DNA of 64,000 nt from Anaeromassilibacillus senegalensis (GTDB lineage: Bacteria > Bacillota > Clostridia > Oscillospirales > Acutalibacteraceae): contig NZ_LN868538.1 in assembly GCF_001261775.1 (NCBI RefSeq), positions 186,001-250,000 on the forward strand, read 5' to 3'. The translations under genes were made by a program, and so were the position numbers. This document shows, in pieces, positions 59,127-64,000 of the stretch (positions are counted from its first letter, which is position 1; each line of letters opens with the position of its first letter). The notes beneath the pieces were generated by a model. The model had not been told where the DNA came from, made no database searches, and worked only from the letters and a program-made list of their open reading frames with translations.

Positions 59127-60002
59127 ATGAACGACTATCAAATCATCACGGACGCCTGTGCGGATCTGACACCAAAGCTGGTGGAAGAACTCGGAGTCGA
59201 CGTCATCCCCATGGGCTTTCAGATGGGTGATACAAGCTATACGCATGATCCCGATGAGCGGGAACTCACCGCAAAGGCCTTTTTTGACCGCCTTCGCAAG
59301 GGTGAAATGGCCACTACCAACCAGATCAACCAGGCCATTTTCACGGAAGTTTTTGAATCATACCTGCAAAATGGACAGGATGTTCTGTATATCGGTTTTT
59401 CCTCCGCGCTTTCCGGAACGTTTCACAATTCCGTTTTGGTTGCTGAAGAGCTGGCGCAGAAATACCCGGAACGCAAAATTCACGTCTGCGACTCCCTGAC
59501 TGCTACATTCGGAACCGGATTGCTGGTCTATTATGCCGTGCAGAAAAAGAATGAGGGTATGGACATCGACCAGCTCAGCAAGTGGTTACAAAGCGAGCGT
59601 TTTCTGGTGTCCGGCTGGTTTACGGTGGATGACCTGAACTTCCTCAAGCGCGGCGGACGGCTTTCCGGCGCGGCGGCACTGGTCGGCACGATGCTGGGCA
59701 TTAAACCGATTCTGCGTATCACGGAAGAGGGCAAACTGGTCCCGATGGAAAAGGTTCGCGGGCGCAGGCCGTCCCTGAACACGCTGCTGAGCCACATGGA
59801 AAAGAACTTCCGTGACAGCGGCGACCAGGTGGTTTTCATCATCCACGGCGACTGCCCGGAGGATGCATCCTATCTGAAAAAAGAGATTAAGAGCCGCTAT
59901 AAGACCAAGCATATTTACACAAACAACATCGGTCCAATCATCGGCGCGCACACCGGCCCAGGTGCGATTGCCATCTTTTATATCGGCAAAGGCCGCAATT
60001 AA
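59127..60002 (+). CDS. DegV family fatty-acid-binding protein, copy 2
   Basis: 291 residues, collinear with copy 1: YQIITDACADLTPKLVEELGVDVIPM, YIGFSSALSGTFHN, LNFLKRGGRLSGAAALVGTMLGIKPILRI, GPIIGAHTGPGAIAIFY. High similarity along the entire length indicates tandem duplication. Differences around the ligand cavity may give different fatty-acid preference, as among FakB paralogues. Confidence 0.92.
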   Translation: MNDYQIITDACADLTPKLVEELGVDVIPMGFQMGDTSYTHDPDERELTAKAFFDRLRKGEMATTNQINQAIFTEVFESYLQNGQDVLYIGFSSALSGTFHNSVLVAEELAQKYPERKIHVCDSLTATFGTGLLVYYAVQKKNEGMDIDQLSKWLQSERFLVSGWFTVDDLNFLKRGGRLSGAAALVGTMLGIKPILRITEEGKLVPMEKVRGRRPSLNTLLSHMEKNFRDSGDQVVFIIHGDCPEDASYLKKEIKSRYKTKHIYTNNIGPIIGAHTGPGAIAIFYIGKGRN

Positions 60003-60027
60003 AGGCGCAACACAGAAAAAACAAAGC

Positions 60028-60070
60028 GCGAAGAGGTCCTCCAGAATGTGGAGGACCTCTTCGCTTATTT
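60028..60070 (+). terminator. Terminator of the degV pair
   Basis: GCGAAGAGGTCCTCC (60028-60042) pairs exactly with GGAGGACCTCTTCGC (60050-60064), followed by TTATTTAT. It lies between convergent genes. Confidence 0.9.
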
Positions 60071-60163
60071 ATAAAACATGGGGATTGTTTTATAACCATT
60101 TATTTCTGATGGTAACTGTGCCGTGGAGCTGCGGTCAAGTACGCACCTCGGTGATGTTCTCAA

Positions 60164-63100
60164 TTAACCGATGGTGACTGTGCAGTGCTTTTGCGGCTCT
60201 CCATTGGGTAATTGCGTATACACGCCGGTACTCTGGCCCGGTGCGCCGATGGCCCAGACCCTGTAATAGAAATCGTTTCCAATCTGCGCGACAAACTGCG
60301 TTTTAAACACGTTTCCATTGCCGACCGTAAAGCTCGGTACGATACCGGAAGCGCCATTGACAACTGTCATCTTGAAGCAATACGCCTGCCCTCTGCGGAC
60401 TGTGAACGGAAGCGTCGTGTCAGAGCGGACATAGGCGCCCTGTGCCGCTGTGCCGCCTGTGACGAATGCCGTGCCATCCGCGCCATATGCATTTCCAGCC
60501 GGTATCGAACTGGAAGAGGTCTTGCCGGAGCTGCTGGTCTTCCTTTCCAGCTCCTTGACAGTCGTTTCCAGATTCTTTGCAAGCTGGTCCACATACGCCT
60601 GATCGTTTTCACTCAGGGCATCATCCGCCATGGCGGCTTCCGCCTCTGCGATCGCCTGACGAACGGCTGTCGCGGTCTTCGCTGTATACTTGGTCAGGTC
60701 GATCTGTTTCGCAGACTTCAACAGTTCTTCCAGATTTGTTTTATTCGCCTTCAACCGCAGTTCCAGAATAGAATTCATCAGTTTCTCCGTCGCCGCTTCA
60801 ATCTCCTGCTGGGTCACATATTCGTCCGCATAGACGTCCTGCGCCTCCTGCAGCGCCGCAATAAACGCTTCTTTTCCGGCTTCTACATACTGATCCAGAT
60901 CATAGCGCTCCGCCTCTGCAATGGCTTCTGCCAGGAGAGACTTGTCGACCGCCTCGATGCCCAGAGCGTGGATCCATTTGACCAGATTGGTCCAGCCTTC
61001 CAGTACCTCTTCCCTGGTCGCGTCCGAATTGCCTCTTATCTGCTTCGCCTCGGCCAGGGCTTTTTCAAAGCCCTTTTTGACATCCGCATGAACCCCTTCA
61101 TACGCTTCAGATGCCATCTGTTCTTCCGCATAGCCAATGACCTTGTTCAACAGGGTTTTATCAGCCTCCGGAGCGTCTGTATTCTCTTCAATTATGAGCG
61201 TGTACGGTACGATGCTGGTAACCGGGTTGCCTGCAAAGGTCTGCGTATCCAGTTCCAGATAAAGGTTGTATGTGCCCGCCGTTCCAGCCGCCGGCGTACC
61301 GCTGATGGTTCCAATAAAGTTCTTTTCCGTCAGGCTGAGGCCTTCCGGCAGTGCATCGCTGTTCGCCGCAAGTTTATAGGTATAGTCCGTGCTGAACGGG
61401 CCATTCAGCGCCTTAATCTCCTGGGAGAACGCCTTGCCTTCTTTTGCCGTGAATACGCTGAAGGGCATTGGATCGGAATCCAAACGGCCCTTGACGAACA
61501 GCTGGAAGGTCTTTGTCACAGAAGCGACACTGTCTTCCGCACGGATGACGATCTGATAAACCCCGGAGGAATCGGAGGCCAGCGTGCCTTCCAGTTTGCC
61601 ATCTTCAGACAGCTCCAGGCCGTTGGGCAGCGGGTCGCCGGACGCATCGACGGAGAATTTGACATCGCCCTGCGCGTTTGCGGCTTTCAACTGCACGGTG
61701 GGATAGGTTTCGTTCGCGTTGCCCATCTCCAGGCTGCCGGTCACAATTTGCAGCTCCTGGCTCTCAGACGGGTCTCCGACGACGAGCGGAACCACCCTGG
61801 TGCTGCTTTCACCCAGGGCGTCGGTGACAATCAGGGTGATCTCATATTTGCCTTCCGCAGATTCCGGCACCACGCCGGGGATAAAGAACAGGCCGAACAT
61901 CAGGTTGCCGCTTTTGATGCTGCTGCCGGACAGAGCGAATCCGGACGGGAGGTCTTTCACCTTCCAGGTATACGGGGCCAAGCCGCCTTCCGCCTGCAGG
62001 TCGCAGGTGTAGCTTGTATTCAGCTCCGCATGGCTCAGCTCTTCCAGGCTGACTTCTACCGACTTCACAATGGTATGCAGGGTATAATGCGCGGTTCCGT
62101 TTTTGCCGTCCGGGGCAGTTACCTGCACATCGATGTCAAACTGCTTCGGCTCCGCTTCCTGGGAACTGCCGCTGAGCACGCCGTCCTCAGAAAGCGTGAT
62201 GCCGTTGGGCAGCGGGTCTTCTGTACGATAAACTGCACCTGCAATCTTGTTGCCGTCCGCGTCCTTTGCTTCCAGTTCCACACGGTACTCCTGGTTCTGG
62301 CGGGCGATCGGCAGCGCTTCCGGCACGATTTCCAGTTCACCTTCCACCGTCAGCTGTAACTCCTTCACGGCGACGGCGCCCTCGTTGTCTGTTACCTGGA
62401 AGGTAATATCATAGACGCCCTGCTGGCCTTCCGCTGCTTTGCCGGTGATCCGGCCGTTCGGCAGCAGTGTCAAGCCCTCGGGGAGCTGGTCCTTGCTGTC
62501 CTGCGCGACAGAAAAGGAATAGGAGGTTCCTTCGCCGCCAGCTGCAATCAGCGGATTGACCTTTCTCTCCGCGTATTCGCGGTTGACCTTTGCAAGCGGA
62601 AGCTCCGTCGTGCGGATTTCCAGTGTCTCCGCATACTGGTGCTTATCCTCCATGGTGGAAAGCGCGCTCTGCCCGATGGCGCGCAGGAAGTGGTAAGCGT
62701 TGCGCTGCATGTCCTCGATGGTGACAGTTCCCTTTTCTCCAAGGCCCTCCACGATCTTATCCGGGATGCGATACATGACATGCTTACCGGACATGATGAC
62801 GTCATTGCCGCCCGCCATTTCCAAATCCGGGTCTGCGATGGTATCCAGATCGCCCCAGTCGGTGACGACGAAACCGTCAAAGCCCCACTCTCCGCGGAGA
62901 ATGTCGATCAGCAGTTCTTCACTGGCGGCACAGTACTGGCCGTTGAGCTTATTGAACGCGGACATGACGTTGGTCACCGCACCGGTTTTCACCGCCATTT
63001 CAAACGGCTTGAGGGTTACTTCACGCAGCGCGCGCTCGGTGCTGATGACGTTCATTGCGTCAAGGCTGGTGCCTTTTTCCAACGTTGTTTCATTTTGCAG

Positions 63101-64000
63101 GCCACGGCGGTACCACTCCTGATCATTGCCGGCGTAGTGCTTCAGGCAGACCGTAACGCCGCTCTCGTTGACGCCCGTCGCCACAGTGGCGGCGGTGATG
63201 CCGCTCAGAATCGGGTCTTCGGAATAGTACTCATTGTTGCGCCCGTTGAGCGGGTTGCGATGCAGGTTGATACTGGGCGCAAGCCAGATATCCACATTGA
63301 TGGCAACCATTTCTTCTCCGACGGCCTCGCCAAATTCTTTCAGCAAGTTCTTGTTCCAGATGCAGGCCACTGCCGCCGCGCGGGGCCAGCCGACATTCTT
63401 ATCCAGACCCAGGGATTCAGATGCATTGTAGGAAATACCCGCGGAACCGTCCGCATAGATCATGGACGGAATGGCCAAACGCTCGACCGTACGGGACTGT
63501 CCCGCGCCGCTGGTTCCAATATTCGCTTTTGTCCCGACATTGTCGATGCGGATGCCGGAATCATCGGCGTAATACGTCTCGATCCCCGCCGTTGCACCGC
63601 CGGAGCAGAACATGACCAGTTCGTCCTGTGTCATCTGGGATACAAATTCCGGCAGGCTGATGGTACCGTCCACGACAGCGCTGTATTTATAGACCGGCGC
63701 GTCCTCCGGCAGCTCTTCCACAACGGTCTCTTCCAGCTGCGGGGCCTGTGTCTTTGCATCGATGTTGGAAGCGTCCACGGTTGCGGCAGCTTCCCGCGCC
63801 GCGGCCAGTTCTTCTTCCTCCCCCTCATAGGTGATGGGCTTCGCGTTTTTGGTGGTCAGGGCTTTTTCTTCAAACAGCGCTTTGGCGTCTTCAGACATCA
63901 CCAGTTCATTGGAGAGCTGTTCCACCAGCAGTTCCTCTTCCACACGGAAGCAGCCCGCCACATGCGTATCGCGGGAAGAACCGCCCACGCGGATATAATA
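60164..64000 (-). CDS. Permuted GH3 beta-glucosidase-like protein with Ig-like and FIVAR domains (5'-truncated)
   Basis: 1,279 codons visible, open to the right edge. Order: end of a GH3 FnIII-like domain (YIRVGGSSRDTHVAG), linker, then the GH3 N-terminal catalytic domain (about 110-470: SMIYADGSAGISYN, NLHRNPLNGRNNEYYSEDP, CLKHYAGNDQE, nucleophile Asp in FVVTDWGDLD), several putative-Ig repeats (PLPNGITLSEDGVLSG, DPLPNGLELSEDGKLEG, SDALPEGLSLTEKNFIG), FIVAR-like helical repeats (LAEAIAEAERYDLDQYVEAGKEAF) and a small C-terminal beta domain. The GH3 C domain must precede this outside the window, a domain-swapped order known from Ruminococcus albus-type enzymes. Likely secreted or surface-bound polysaccharide enzyme. 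Confidence 0.85.
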   Translation of the reverse strand, partial: YYIRVGGSSRDTHVAGCFRVEEELLVEQLSNELVMSEDAKALFEEKALTTKNAKPITYEGEEEELAAAREAAATVDASNIDAKTQAPQLEETVVEELPEDAPVYKYSAVVDGTISLPEFVSQMTQDELVMFCSGGATAGIETYYADDSGIRIDNVGTKANIGTSGAGQSRTVERLAIPSMIYADGSAGISYNASESLGLDKNVGWPRAAAVACIWNKNLLKEFGEAVGEEMVAINVDIWLAPSINLHRNPLNGRNNEYYSEDPILSGITAATVATGVNESGVTVCLKHYAGNDQEWYRRGLQNETTLEKGTSLDAMNVISTERALREVTLKPFEMAVKTGAVTNVMSAFNKLNGQYCAASEELLIDILRGEWGFDGFVVTDWGDLDTIADPDLEMAGGNDVIMSGKHVMYRIPDKIVEGLGEKGTVTIEDMQRNAYHFLRAIGQSALSTMEDKHQYAETLEIRTTELPLAKVNREYAERKVNPLIAAGGEGTSYSFSVAQDSKDQLPEGLTLLPNGRITGKAAEGQQGVYDITFQVTDNEGAVAVKELQLTVEGELEIVPEALPIARQNQEYRVELEAKDADGNKIAGAVYRTEDPLPNGITLSEDGVLSGSSQEAEPKQFDIDVQVTAPDGKNGTAHYTLHTIVKSVEVSLEELSHAELNTSYTCDLQAEGGLAPYTWKVKDLPSGFALSGSSIKSGNLMFGLFFIPGVVPESAEGKYEITLIVTDALGESSTRVVPLVVGDPSESQELQIVTGSLEMGNANETYPTVQLKAANAQGDVKFSVDASGDPLPNGLELSEDGKLEGTLASDSSGVYQIVIRAEDSVASVTKTFQLFVKGRLDSDPMPFSVFTAKEGKAFSQEIKALNGPFSTDYTYKLAANSDALPEGLSLTEKNFIGTISGTPAAGTAGTYNLYLELDTQTFAGNPVTSIVPYTLIIEENTDAPEADKTLLNKVIGYAEEQMASEAYEGVHADVKKGFEKALAEAKQIRGNSDATREEVLEGWTNLVKWIHALGIEAVDKSLLAEAIAEAERYDLDQYVEAGKEAFIAALQEAQDVYADEYVTQQEIEAATEKLMNSILELRLKANKTNLEELLKSAKQIDLTKYTAKTATAVRQAIAEAEAAMADDALSENDQAYVDQLAKNLETTVKELERKTSSSGKTSSSSIPAGNAYGADGTAFVTGGTAAQGAYVRSDTTLPFTVRRGQAYCFKMTVVNGASGIVPSFTVGNGNVFKTQFVAQIGNDFYYRVWAIGAPGQSTGVYTQLPNGEPQKHCTVTIG

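Noticed and set aside
60212..62359. 715-codon open frame on the plus strand opposite the GH3 protein
   Set aside because: GC-rich antisense shadow of a strongly biased gene; no ribosome-binding site, no domain, and the minus strand has clear GH3/Ig domains.

Overview
The window comes from a spore-forming, Gram-positive anaerobe of the Clostridia, most likely an Oscillospiraceae/Ruminococcaceae-type genome. Evidence: strong AGGAGG ribosome-binding sites, frequent TTG/GTG starts, a cotJ spore-coat operon, the sporulation-type permease YtvI, rubredoxin, DegV and DUF1292 proteins, a bacterial class A RNase P RNA, and a secreted glycoside hydrolase family 3 enzyme with Ig-like and FIVAR domains. 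No species can be named from sequence alone.

1-22.3 kb: right-hand part of a contractile-tailed (myovirus) prophage that continues beyond the left edge. Late genes run leftward: HNH endonuclease, PLD-like protein, terminases, portal, ClpP-like protease, HK97 capsid, connectors, tail terminator, tail sheath. The early leftward operon (18.0 to 9.8 kb) holds a Csx16-like protein (possible ring nuclease), an XRE regulator, a PAPS-reductase-like protein, many small Cys-rich proteins, an HUH-type Rep, a Dam methylase that needs a -1 frameshift at a canonical slippery heptamer, RecU and a second methylase. A short promoter-hairpin-terminator unit upstream of rep may be a small RNA or an origin. Rightward cassettes are DUF4160/DUF2442-HTH with an operator inside its promoter, and an AT-rich DnaQ-BRCT exonuclease pair. 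The lysogeny switch has three operators 32 bp apart. A large serine integrase ends inside the initiator tRNA-fMet gene, which marks the right prophage end.

22.4-42.2 kb: ordinary chromosome. It holds a cohesin/cadherin-like surface protein, a CrtO-like acyltransferase, an epimerase, a Ca-type P-ATPase, a PAP2 phosphatase, rubredoxin, a GntR-ABC operon, YtvI, an XRE protein related to the prophage one, nicotinate phosphoribosyltransferase, RNase P RNA, MarR-MATE, MltG and an LPG-synthase-type membrane protein.

42.4-46.7 kb: the cotJABC spore-coat operon, in which cotJC (Mn-catalase family) is split by a 3,223-bp element. The element carries its own large serine recombinase, a superoxide dismutase behind a SigG-like promoter, three paralogous small proteins and one further small gene. 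A 13-bp direct repeat (17 bp with one mismatch) lies at the two junctions, and joining there restores an uninterrupted 198-residue CotJC. This closely resembles skin-type, sporulation-regulated intervening elements and is the most striking discovery candidate here.

46.8-54.7 kb: complete type I-C CRISPR-Cas locus (cas3-cas5-cas8c-cas7-cas4-cas1-cas2) with a very short array of three repeats. The leader-proximal spacer is itself a perfect intrinsic terminator on the opposite strand.

54.9-64 kb: thioredoxin reductase, about 1.6 kb of degenerate gene-poor DNA, DUF1292 protein, a probable 6S-like RNA, two tandem DegV proteins, and the 3' part of a domain-permuted GH3 protein that runs off the right edge.
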